From contig CADCTH010000377.1 of the NCBI GenBank assembly GCA_902805495.1, forward strand, positions 1-10,382: a stretch of 10,382 nt of DNA, in the 5' to 3' direction. A program made the position numbers and the translations under genes. How positions within the stretch are numbered: position 1 is the stretch's first letter; each line of letters begins with the position of its first letter. Positions 1-6,323 of this stretch are shown piece after piece. The stretch comes from an uncultured Actinomycetospora sp. Lineage in GTDB: Bacteria > Actinomycetota > Actinomycetes > Mycobacteriales > Pseudonocardiaceae. The notes beneath the pieces are model-generated. The model saw nothing but the letters and a program-made list of their open reading frames with translations, was not told the DNA's origin and searched no databases.

Positions 1-315
1 GGCGTCCCCGGTCGCCGCCGTCCGCGCCCGCGGGCGGGCGGGACGCACGGGCACCGGGACGATCTCCTCGAGCGGCGCGGCGGCGGGCGGCGCGGGCGCG
101 GGGCGGCGGCGGGCGCGCACCCGCTGGGCAACGGCGGAGCCGAGGTAGGCGACGCCCACGACGCTCCAGAACGCCACCACCACAATCTGCAGCACGGTCG
201 GCGGGTCGCTGAGCATCGCCAGCTGCACGCCGGCGACGGCGAGGCCCGCGCACCCGAGGATGATCGCGAACCGCGAGCGGGTGGTCATCTGCCAGCGCGG
301 GCGGGAGCGGGCCAC
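1..315 (-). CDS. small two-helix membrane protein, unknown function (3' part cut by window edge)
   Basis: I do not recognise this protein. Reading leftwards from a GTG at 315 gives an uninterrupted frame to the window edge (105 codons, no stop reached). Residues 1-15 are basic (several Arg). Hydrophobic segments follow at about residues 16-35 and 41-63, separated by a short SDPPT turn, so it is predicted to be an inner-membrane hairpin. After residue 64 comes an Arg-rich stretch and then a Pro/Ala/Arg-rich, probably cytoplasmic tail. I chose the GTG at 315 because a GAGGAGG sits 5 bases before it on the minus strand. The ATG at 288 would keep both helices but has no such site. It is the third minus-strand gene after rpiB and nei, but the 139-base gap and a hairpin between them suggest it is at least partly independent. 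The real length is unknown. Confidence 0.62.
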   Translation of the reverse strand, partial: MARSRPRWQMTTRSRFAIILGCAGLAVAGVQLAMLSDPPTVLQIVVVAFWSVVGVAYLGSAVAQRVRARRRPAPAPPAAAPLEEIVPVPVRPARPRARTAATGDA

Positions 316-454
316 GCGGACCTCCTCGAGGAGCGCGGACGCTCTGGGCACGGACAGGACACGCGGGGTGGACGTGCGGCCCGGCTCCCCACCCCGGTCG
401 GGCCACGCGTCACCCCTGTGGGGGACATCGAACGGGACGAGCCAAACGTAACGG
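316..454. other. intergenic region between nei and the membrane protein gene
   Basis: These 139 bases lie downstream of nei and upstream of the small membrane protein gene on the minus strand. I find no convincing gene here. The region contains a GC-rich hairpin near nei (409-426), a second short inverted repeat (331-344, GAGCG/CGCTC around CGGA) and a 12-base perfect palindrome CTCCTCGAGGAG (322-333) that overlaps the ribosome binding site of the membrane protein gene. I could not identify a clear -10/-35 pair. Confidence 0.5.
409..426 (-). terminator. possible intrinsic terminator or hairpin downstream of nei
   Basis: On the plus strand the 18 bases read GTCACCCCTGTGGGGGAC. CCCC (413-416) pairs with GGGG (420-423) around a TGT loop, and GTC (409-411) pairs with GAC (424-426), leaving A412 bulged. 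That is a seven-pair, almost all G:C stem starting about 30 bases past the nei stop. There is no T-tract on either strand, so it may be a U-less actinobacterial terminator or simply a transcript-end hairpin. Confidence 0.4.
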
Positions 455-1270
455 TCAGGTCGCGGCCTGACACCTCGCGCACCAGAACAGGTTGCGGCTG
501 GCGTGGGTGCGGCGCTGCACCTCGGTGCCGCACACCCGGCACGGCTCGCCCGTCCGGCGGTACACGTACACCTCTCGGCCGCAGCTGCGTCCGTGCGGCT
601 GGTCGTGCGCGTGGTCACACTGCCGGTGCTCGGGGCGCACGGTGTCGATGGCCCCGCGGCGCACGCCGTCGCGCAGGAGGTCACCGAGGTCGGCCCACAC
701 GGCGTCGAAGCGCTCGCGGCCGAGGTCCCGGCCCGGCAGCAGCGGGTCGAGGCCGTGGCGGAAGAGCACCTCGGCGCGGTAGACGTTGCCGACGCCGGCG
801 ATCACCGACTGGTCCATGAGCAGCGTCGCCAGCGGGGCCCGCGAGCGCGCGATGCGCGACCAGGCCGCCTCGGGGTCGGCGTCGTCGCGCAGCGGGTCGG
901 GCCCGAGGCGCGCCAGCACGCCCTCCACCTCGCCCTCGGTGAGCACCTCGCAGGCGATCGGGCCGCGCAGGTCGGCCCAGTGCGTCGGGCCGACGAGGCG
1001 CATGCGCACCTGCCCGCGCGGCGGGGTCACCTCGCCGGTGTGCATCGTGAACTTGCCGTAGAGCCCGAGGTGGACGTGCACCACGAGGTCGTCGGCGTAG
1101 ACGTGGAAGAGGTGCTTGCCGTGGGCGTCGGCCGCGCGCAGCACCCGGCCGTCGATCAGCTCGGCGTCGCGGGCGAACCGGCCCTGCGGCGAGGACACCG
1201 TGACCTCGTGCCCCACGAACCGCTTGGTGTGGGTGCGCGCGAGGCGACGGACGGTGTGGCCTTCGGGCAC
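455..1270 (-). CDS. nei: endonuclease VIII-type (Nei/Fpg family) DNA glycosylase/AP lyase
   Basis: A base-excision repair enzyme expected to remove oxidised bases, mainly pyrimidines, and nick the abasic site. The 271 residues fit the Fpg/Nei family. The start MPEGHTVRR provides Pro2, the Schiff-base nucleophile once Met is removed, and Glu3. Lys52 in HGKHLF is the conserved beta-hairpin lysine. The LGPDPL motif (about 122-127) leads to a helix-two-turn-helix segment around 147-176 containing DQSVIAGVGNVYRAE. A C-terminal zinc finger uses Cys244, Cys247, Cys264 and Cys267, with Arg259 in the RNLFWC part as the DNA-binding arginine. MPEGHT rather than MPELPE at the N terminus marks it as Nei-like (the actinobacterial Nei2 group), not MutM. 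The start codon is GTG, 29 bases after the rpiB stop, so the two genes are probably cotranscribed; no strong Shine-Dalgarno is visible. All key residues are present. The exact lesion range cannot be read from sequence. Confidence 0.95.
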   Translation of the reverse strand: MPEGHTVRRLARTHTKRFVGHEVTVSSPQGRFARDAELIDGRVLRAADAHGKHLFHVYADDLVVHVHLGLYGKFTMHTGEVTPPRGQVRMRLVGPTHWADLRGPIACEVLTEGEVEGVLARLGPDPLRDDADPEAAWSRIARSRAPLATLLMDQSVIAGVGNVYRAEVLFRHGLDPLLPGRDLGRERFDAVWADLGDLLRDGVRRGAIDTVRPEHRQCDHAHDQPHGRSCGREVYVYRRTGEPCRVCGTEVQRRTHASRNLFWCARCQAAT

Positions 1271-1299
1271 CGGCCCCGCCTACCCGGGGACCGGGCCCC

Positions 1300-1770
1300 T
1301 CAGTCCTCCGGCAGGGCCGGGGGCTCGCCGGTCTGCTCGTAGGCGGTCAGCATGTCGAGGCGGCGCTGGTGGCGCCCGCCCTCGAACGCGGTGGCGAGGA
1401 ACGCCGTCACGATCTCGGTCGCGTCCTCGGCGGAGTGCATCCGCGCGCCGATCGAGACGACCTGGGCGTCGTTGTGCTTGCGCGCCAGCTGCGCGGTCTC
1501 GACGCTCCAGGCGAGGGCGGCGCGGCAGCCGGGCACCTTGTTCGCCGCGATCTGCTCGCCGTTGCCCGAGCCGCCGATGACGACGCCGAGGCTGCCCTCG
1601 GCGGCCACGGTGCGGCGCCCGGCCTCGATGCAGAACGGCGGGTAGTCGTCGGCCGCGTCGTACTCCGCGGGCCCGACGTCCACGACGTCGTGCCCGGCCT
1701 TCGCCAGTTCGCGCAGCAGGTGGGCCTTCAGTGCGAAGCCCGCGTGGTCCGATCCGAGGAAGACGCGCAC
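1300..1770 (-). CDS. rpiB: ribose-5-phosphate isomerase B
   Basis: Interconverts ribose 5-phosphate and ribulose 5-phosphate in the non-oxidative pentose phosphate pathway (RpiB/LacAB family, cytosolic). The protein is 156 residues, a normal family length. MRVFLGSDHAGF carries the phosphate/substrate residues Asp8 and His9. The IGGSGNGEQIAANKV loop (65-79) provides Ser68 and the anion-hole glycines. Glu72 lies where actinobacterial enzymes such as the M. tuberculosis one use a glutamate as catalytic base, instead of the cysteine of E. coli RpiB. KHNDA (His102) and GARMHS further match the fold. I chose the GTG at 1770 because it begins directly at the conserved beta-strand, and a -10-like CAGACT ends 6 bases before it, suggesting a leaderless message. 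The frame stays open upstream but shows no family-like sequence. It is first in a minus-strand unit with nei and divergent from the amidoligase cluster. Confidence 0.96.
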   Translation of the reverse strand: MRVFLGSDHAGFALKAHLLRELAKAGHDVVDVGPAEYDAADDYPPFCIEAGRRTVAAEGSLGVVIGGSGNGEQIAANKVPGCRAALAWSVETAQLARKHNDAQVVSIGARMHSAEDATEIVTAFLATAFEGGRHQRRLDMLTAYEQTGEPPALPED

Positions 1771-1867
1771 CCGCGCAGTCTGGCAGGTGTGACACCGGCC
1801 GCCGCGGGGGTAGTGGACGCCGCCCGGGAAACATGCCCGTGACACACCGATCGTAGGTTGACCCGCT
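1771..1867. promoter_or_regulatory. divergent promoter region between rpiB and the ligase cluster
   Basis: These 97 bases separate two divergent transcription units, so both promoters should lie here. For the minus-strand unit, CAGACT (complement of 1777-1782) ends six bases before the rpiB GTG, the spacing expected for a leaderless transcript starting on that G. For the plus-strand unit, TAGGTT (1854-1859) ends eight bases before the ATG at 1868, giving a leader of at most about two bases; no Shine-Dalgarno precedes that ATG. Neither unit has a convincing -35. GTGACAC occurs twice, 50 bases apart (1789-1795 and 1839-1845), each within the putative spacer of one promoter. The -10 calls are inference from position and the actinobacterial TANNNT pattern. 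Confidence 0.55.
1786..1796. promoter_or_regulatory. palindrome GGTGTGACACC, possible operator
   Basis: An 11-base perfect inverted repeat with a single central base (GGTGT-G-ACACC). It lies about 16-26 bases upstream of the putative leaderless rpiB start, inside the promoter spacer, where a bound protein could block transcription. Its right half GTGACAC recurs at 1839-1845 in the opposite promoter. No regulator is encoded nearby, and the role is unproven. Confidence 0.3.
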
Positions 1868-4450
1868 ATGGGAACGCGACCGCCGGACCGCCGCCTGGCC
1901 CCCGCGGACGAGGTCGTCCTGGGCGTCGAGGAGGAGTTCCACCTCGTCGACCTGGAGTCCCGGTCGGCCGTGCCGCGGGTTCCCGAGCTGCTCGACGAGC
2001 TGCAGGCCCTCGACGGCGAGGCGTTCGCCGCCGAGCTCAAGCCCTCGATCATCGAGACCAACTCCCAGCCGACCGCGGACCTGGCCGACCTGCGTACCGA
2101 CCTCGTGCGGCTGCGCGGGATGCTCGCCCACATCGCCGACTCCCGCGGCCTCGGCGTGGTCGGCGCGGGCAGCGTGCCGCTGATCGACGGCTCCGCGGAG
2201 GGCATCACCCCGTCGCCGCGCTACGAGCGGATGCGCGACGAGTACCAGATGCTCGTGTTCGAGCAGCAGATCTGCGGCACCCAGGTGCACGTCGACGTCC
2301 CCGACCGCGACGCGGCGATCGCCGTCATGCAGCACAGCGCGCCGTGGCTGCCGGTGCTGCTCGCGCTGTCGGCCAGCTCGCCGTTCTGGAAGAACCAGGA
2401 CACCGGCTACGCGAGCTGCCGCACGCTGGCCTGGCACCGCTGGCCCACCGCCGGCCCCCCGGCGCCCCTGCGCGACGCCGCGGAGTACGACGCGCTCATC
2501 GCCGACCTCGTCGCCTCGGGGACGATGTCCGACCCCGGCATGGTCTCTTTCGACATGCGTCCCTCGGCCCACCAGGGCACCGTCGAACTGCGGATCTGCG
2601 ACGCGAGCCCGAGCGTCGACGGCGTCGTGCTGATCGCGGGCCTGGCGCGGGCGCTCGTGCGGCGCGGCGTGCGCGCGCACGTCGAGGGCCGCCCCACGCC
2701 GCAGCACCGCCCCGAGCTGCTGCGCGCGGCCAGCTGGCGCGCCGCGCGCTCGGGCCTCGAGGGCGACCTGGTCGACGTGCGCGGGCGCGAGCTCGTTCCG
2801 CCGTCGCGGGCCGTGCGCCTGCTGCTCGAGCACCTCGACGACGCCCTCAGCGAGGCCGGCGACCGCGACGCCGTCCACGACCTCGCCGTGGAGGCCCTGG
2901 GCCGCGGCAGCTCGGCGGCGCGCCAGCGCCAGCGCGCGAACCTCAGCGGCAGCATCGAGGCCGTCGTCGACATGCTCGTCGCCGAGACCCGCGGCGCCCC
3001 GGACTCGCCGGTCGACGCGCCCGTCTCCGAGACCGTGGCGCCGGTGCTGCTCGCCGACTACGCGCCCGCCGCCTACGACGAGGCCGTGTCCGAGGACGGC
3101 ACGGTGCGCCCGGCCTACTCCTGGCTCGTCTCGACGCTGGAGCGGATCGGGCCGTCGGGCCTGCTCGTGCACGAGAAGAGCCGCGACGCCGAACAGCGCG
3201 CCCGCGGCATGCTCTTCCCCCAGGCCGAGGACGAGGAGCGCCTGTTCCCCCTCGACCTCGTGCCGCGCCTCGTCACCCCCGGCGAGTGGGAGACCCTCAC
3301 CGCGGGCCTCGTGCAGCGCGCCCGCACCTGCGAGGCGCTGCTGCAGGACCTGCACGGCGAGCGCGCCTGCCTGCGCGACGGCGTCCTGCCCGAGGACGCC
3401 CTGCGCTGGCTCCCCCAGCCGCACGAGACCGCCATGAACCTGCACCCCGGCGCGGTGCGCGCGCTGGTCCAGGGGCTCGACCTCGTGTGCGACGGCGAGG
3501 GCGAGTGGAAGCTCCTCGAGGACAACCTGCGCATCCCGTCGGGCATCGGCTACGCCCTGGCCGACCGGCGTGTGGTGCGCAGCGTGCTGCCCGAGCTGCA
3601 GGCGCCGCACGGCGTCCTCGACACCGACGACGGCCCGGCGATGCTGCGCGAGGCGCTGATGGCGAGCGCCCCGCCGGCCGCGGGCAGCGACCCGATCCTG
3701 GCCGTGGTCACCGAGGGCCCGAGCGACTCGGCGCACTTCGAGCACCGCATGCTCGCCGAGGAGATGGGCGTGCCGCTGCTCACGCCCGGCGAGCTCCGCG
3801 CCGCGGCCGGCATGATCACCATCGCCGCCAGCGGGCGCCCCGTCGACGTGCTCTACCGGCGCATCGACGAGGAGGTGCTGTTCTCGGCCCGCGACGCCGA
3901 GGGCGTCCAGCTCGGCGCGCCGATCCAGGAGGCCGTGCGCACCGGGCGGCTGACCCTGGCCAACGCGCCGGGCAACGGGCTGGTCGACGACAAGGGCGTC
4001 TACCCCTTCATCTCCGCGCTCACCGAGTACTACTTCGGCGAGAAGGCGACGCTCGCGGCCGTCACGACCTGGTCGTGCGCCGACCCCGAGCAGCGCGAGT
4101 ACGTCCTCGGCCACCTCGACGAGCTGGTGCTCAAGCCGGTCGACGGCTTCGGCGGCGAGGGCATCGTCATCGGCCCGCACGCGGGCGACGAGGAGCTGGA
4201 GCGCGCGGCCGCCGCGGTGCGCGAGCACCCGGCGGGCTTCGTCGCCCAGGAGACCATCCGCATCTCCACCCACCCCACGTTCACCGGCGCGGTGCTCGAG
4301 CCGCGCGTGGTCGACCTGCGCGCCTTCGTGGTCCTCGCGCCGACCCCGACCGTGCTGCCGACCCCGCTCACGCGGGTCGCGCCCGCGGACTCCCTCGTGG
4401 TCAACTCGTCGCGCGGTGGGGGCTCGAAGGACACCTGGATCCTGCGCTGA
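1868..4450 (+). CDS. GCS2-type carboxylate-amine ligase fused to a circularly permuted ATP-grasp ligase
   Basis: An 860-residue two-enzyme fusion, predicted cytosolic. Residues about 16-375 match the GCS2/YbdK carboxylate-amine ligase family (glutamate-cysteine ligase fold): GVEEEF (19-24), ELKPSIIETN (56-65), GTQVHVDV (137-144) and TVELRICD (238-245) supply the metal/ATP-binding Glu, His and Arg positions. Residues about 400-860 match the type 2 circularly permuted ATP-grasp domain (DUF404/DUF407): YDEAV near 403, LLEDNLRIPSG (549-559), KPVDGFGGEG (756-765) and a C-terminal SSRGGGSKDTWIL. Each half should form an amide bond at ATP expense. GCS2 enzymes typically activate a glutamate carboxyl; the substrate of the second half is unknown. 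The usual alpha-E partner of this ATP-grasp type is absent. The ATG start sits just after a TAGGTT box, and the downstream amidotransferase starts 42 bases after the stop. An EgtA/GshA-like thiol role is an alternative for the first half alone. Confidence 0.9.
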   Translation: MGTRPPDRRLAPADEVVLGVEEEFHLVDLESRSAVPRVPELLDELQALDGEAFAAELKPSIIETNSQPTADLADLRTDLVRLRGMLAHIADSRGLGVVGAGSVPLIDGSAEGITPSPRYERMRDEYQMLVFEQQICGTQVHVDVPDRDAAIAVMQHSAPWLPVLLALSASSPFWKNQDTGYASCRTLAWHRWPTAGPPAPLRDAAEYDALIADLVASGTMSDPGMVSFDMRPSAHQGTVELRICDASPSVDGVVLIAGLARALVRRGVRAHVEGRPTPQHRPELLRAASWRAARSGLEGDLVDVRGRELVPPSRAVRLLLEHLDDALSEAGDRDAVHDLAVEALGRGSSAARQRQRANLSGSIEAVVDMLVAETRGAPDSPVDAPVSETVAPVLLADYAPAAYDEAVSEDGTVRPAYSWLVSTLERIGPSGLLVHEKSRDAEQRARGMLFPQAEDEERLFPLDLVPRLVTPGEWETLTAGLVQRARTCEALLQDLHGERACLRDGVLPEDALRWLPQPHETAMNLHPGAVRALVQGLDLVCDGEGEWKLLEDNLRIPSGIGYALADRRVVRSVLPELQAPHGVLDTDDGPAMLREALMASAPPAAGSDPILAVVTEGPSDSAHFEHRMLAEEMGVPLLTPGELRAAAGMITIAASGRPVDVLYRRIDEEVLFSARDAEGVQLGAPIQEAVRTGRLTLANAPGNGLVDDKGVYPFISALTEYYFGEKATLAAVTTWSCADPEQREYVLGHLDELVLKPVDGFGGEGIVIGPHAGDEELERAAAAVREHPAGFVAQETIRISTHPTFTGAVLEPRVVDLRAFVVLAPTPTVLPTPLTRVAPADSLVVNSSRGGGSKDTWILR

Positions 4451-4476
4451 ACGCGCGCACCCCGACCGCCACCACA

Positions 4477-4495
4477 CCCGAGGAGGCCCCACGTG
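4477..4495 (+). promoter_or_regulatory. ribosome binding site and GTG start of the amidotransferase gene
   Basis: The sequence around GAGGAGG has six bases (CCCCAC) between its last G at 4486 and the GTG at 4493. This fixes the start so that Cys is the second residue, as required for an N-terminal nucleophile amidotransferase. Confidence 0.75.
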
Positions 4496-6268
4496 TGCGG
4501 CATCGCCGGTGAGTTCCGCTTCGACGGCCGGGCGGCCGAGGCGGCGACCGTGCTCGACATGGCGCGGGTGCTCGAGCCCCGCGGCCCCGACGGCTGGGGC
4601 ATCGTCGGCCACGGCCCGCTGGCCCTCGCCCACCAGCGCCTCAAGATCATCGACCTGTCGGAGACCGGCGCGCAGCCGATGGTCGACTCCGAGCTGGGCC
4701 TGACCGCGGTCTTCAACGGGATCATCTACAACTACAGGCAGCTGCGCGAGGAGCTGCACGCCGAGGGCTACCGGTTCTTCTCCACCTCGGACACCGAGGT
4801 GCTGCTCAAGGCCTTCCACCGCTGGGGCAAGGCCTGCGTCGAGCACTTCAAGGGCATGTTCGCGTTCGCCGTCGTCGAGCGGCGCACCGGCGAGCTCGTG
4901 CTGGGCCGCGACCGCCTCGGCATCAAGCCGCTCTACGTCGCGCAGGTGCCCGGCGCGGTCCGGTTCGCGTCGTCGCTGCCGGCGCTGCTCGCCGGCGGTG
5001 GACTCAACACCGACGTCGACCGCGTCGCCCTGCACCACTACATGAGCTTCCACTCGGTGGTGCCCTCGCCGCGGACGATCCTGCAGGGCGTGCGCAAGCT
5101 GCCGCCGGCGACCATCCGCACGATCTCCCCCGACGGCGGCACCGACGACTGGACCTACTGGGAGCCCGCGTTCGTCCGTCACGACGACCGGTCGCCCGAG
5201 GAGTGGGCGGAGACCGCGCTGAGCTCGCTGCGCACCGCGGTCGAGCGGCGCATGGTGGCCGACGTCCCGGTCGGCGTGCTGCTCTCCGGCGGCATCGACT
5301 CGTCGATCGTCGTGGCGCTGCTCGCCGAGATGGGCCAGAAGGACCTCAAGACCTTCTCGATCGGCTTCGAGTCCGAGGCCGGCGAGGCCGGCGACGAGTT
5401 CGACTACTCCGACCTCGTCGCGAAGACGTACGGCACCGACCACGTCAAGTTCACGGTGCCCAAGCACGAGACCGACGACGCGCTGGAGGGCGCGGTCGCG
5501 GCGATGGCCGAGCCGATGGTCAGCCACGACGTCGTCGCGTTCTACCTCCTGTCGCGGGAGGTCTCGAAGTCGATCAAGGTCGTGCAGTCGGGCCAGGGCG
5601 CCGACGAGATCCTCGGCGGCTACGACTGGTACCCGCCGCTGGCGAACGTCCCCCGGCTCGGCGCGGTCGACGCCTACCAGAAGTCGTTCTTCGACCGCCC
5701 GCACGAGGGCGTGGCCGAGCTGTTGGCGCCCGAGGCCCTCGTCGACTCCGACGTGAGCCGCGAGTTCGTCGAGGCGCACTTCGCCCGCGAGGGCGCCGAC
5801 TCCGCGGTGGACGCGGCGCTGCGCCTCGACACCACGATCATGCTGGTCGACGACCCGGTGAAGCGCGTCGACAACATGACCATGGCCTGGGGGCTCGAGG
5901 CGCGCGTGCCGTTCCTCGACCACGAGTTCGTCGAGACGATGGGCGCCTGCCCGCCGGAGTACAAGCTCGCCGACGGCGGCAAGGGCGTGCTCAAGGCCGC
6001 GGCGCGCGGCGTGCTCCCCGACGAGATCATCGACCGCAAGAAGGGCTACTTCCCGGTGCCGGCGATCCGCCAGCTCTCGGGACCGGTGCTCGAGCGCGTG
6101 CGCGGGGCGCTCACCGACCCCGCCGCGCGCTCGCGGGGCCTGTTCCGCGCCGACGCGGTCGAGAAGATGCTCGACGACCCGAACTCCGGCCGGACCAACC
6201 TCGGGGCCAACGCGCTGTGGCAGGTCGCGCTGCTCGAGATGTGGCTGCAGGCACACGGGATCACCTGA
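4493..6268 (+). CDS. class II glutamine amidotransferase, asparagine synthetase family, NAGGN amidotransferase-like
   Basis: Transfers ammonia from glutamine to an adenylated carboxyl group. The N-terminal Ntn domain (about 2-210) begins MCGIAGEF with catalytic Cys2 exposed by Met removal; glutamine-binding residues include Arg49, Asn75-Gly76 and Asp100. The synthetase domain (about 235-585) has the pyrophosphate loop SGGIDSS (265-271), SGQGADEILGGYDWY (from 366) and EARVPFLDHEF (from 469), then KKGYFPVP. At 591 residues it is longer than E. coli AsnB (about 554). The GQGADE form (instead of GEGADE) and following GGYDWYPP resemble N-acetylglutaminylglutamine amidotransferases, which amidate a dipeptide for osmoprotection, more than true asparagine synthetases. 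It lies 42 bases after a double ligase gene and 55 before a peptidase gene, so a peptide-amidating role is more likely than free asparagine synthesis. Family assignment is firm; the acceptor is inferred. Confidence 0.93.
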   Translation: MCGIAGEFRFDGRAAEAATVLDMARVLEPRGPDGWGIVGHGPLALAHQRLKIIDLSETGAQPMVDSELGLTAVFNGIIYNYRQLREELHAEGYRFFSTSDTEVLLKAFHRWGKACVEHFKGMFAFAVVERRTGELVLGRDRLGIKPLYVAQVPGAVRFASSLPALLAGGGLNTDVDRVALHHYMSFHSVVPSPRTILQGVRKLPPATIRTISPDGGTDDWTYWEPAFVRHDDRSPEEWAETALSSLRTAVERRMVADVPVGVLLSGGIDSSIVVALLAEMGQKDLKTFSIGFESEAGEAGDEFDYSDLVAKTYGTDHVKFTVPKHETDDALEGAVAAMAEPMVSHDVVAFYLLSREVSKSIKVVQSGQGADEILGGYDWYPPLANVPRLGAVDAYQKSFFDRPHEGVAELLAPEALVDSDVSREFVEAHFAREGADSAVDAALRLDTTIMLVDDPVKRVDNMTMAWGLEARVPFLDHEFVETMGACPPEYKLADGGKGVLKAAARGVLPDEIIDRKKGYFPVPAIRQLSGPVLERVRGALTDPAARSRGLFRADAVEKMLDDPNSGRTNLGANALWQVALLEMWLQAHGIT

Positions 6269-6276
6269 CGTAGGTT
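6269..6276 (+). promoter_or_regulatory. possible internal promoter -10 box (CGTAGGTT)
   Basis: The octamer CGTAGGTT starts immediately after the amidotransferase stop and is identical to the octamer at 1852-1859 that precedes the first gene of the cluster. The TAGGTT part (6271-6276) fits the actinobacterial -10 pattern TANNNT and would start RNA near 6283, leaving a leader that contains the GAGGAGG of the peptidase gene. The -35 region is weak (CAGGCA at 6248-6253, 17-base spacer). Confidence 0.35.
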
Positions 6277-6323
6277 CCCGGGGTACTGGTGAGGCGTCGC
6301 CCGGACCCGAGGAGGCCGCCCCG

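Noticed and set aside
322..333. 12-base perfect palindrome CTCCTCGAGGAG as an operator
   Set aside because: It is largely explained by the GAGGAGG ribosome binding site meeting a CTCGAG; without a second copy or conservation it is not a supportable regulatory site.
503..1342. A 279-codon plus-strand open frame over nei
   Set aside because: Antisense to a well-supported glycosylase, with no recognisable domain.
1826..1859. ECF sigma promoter (GGGAAAC ... CGTA) before the ligase fusion
   Set aside because: Spacing from GGAAAC to CGTA is about 19 bases and the -10 does not match the CGTT/GTT consensus well; the housekeeping-like TAGGTT reading is simpler.
1858..4512. An alternative 884-codon plus-strand frame over the ligase fusion
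   Set aside because: Its translation is dominated by Arg, Ala, Gly and Pro and lacks motifs; the frame starting at 1868 contains both ligase domains.
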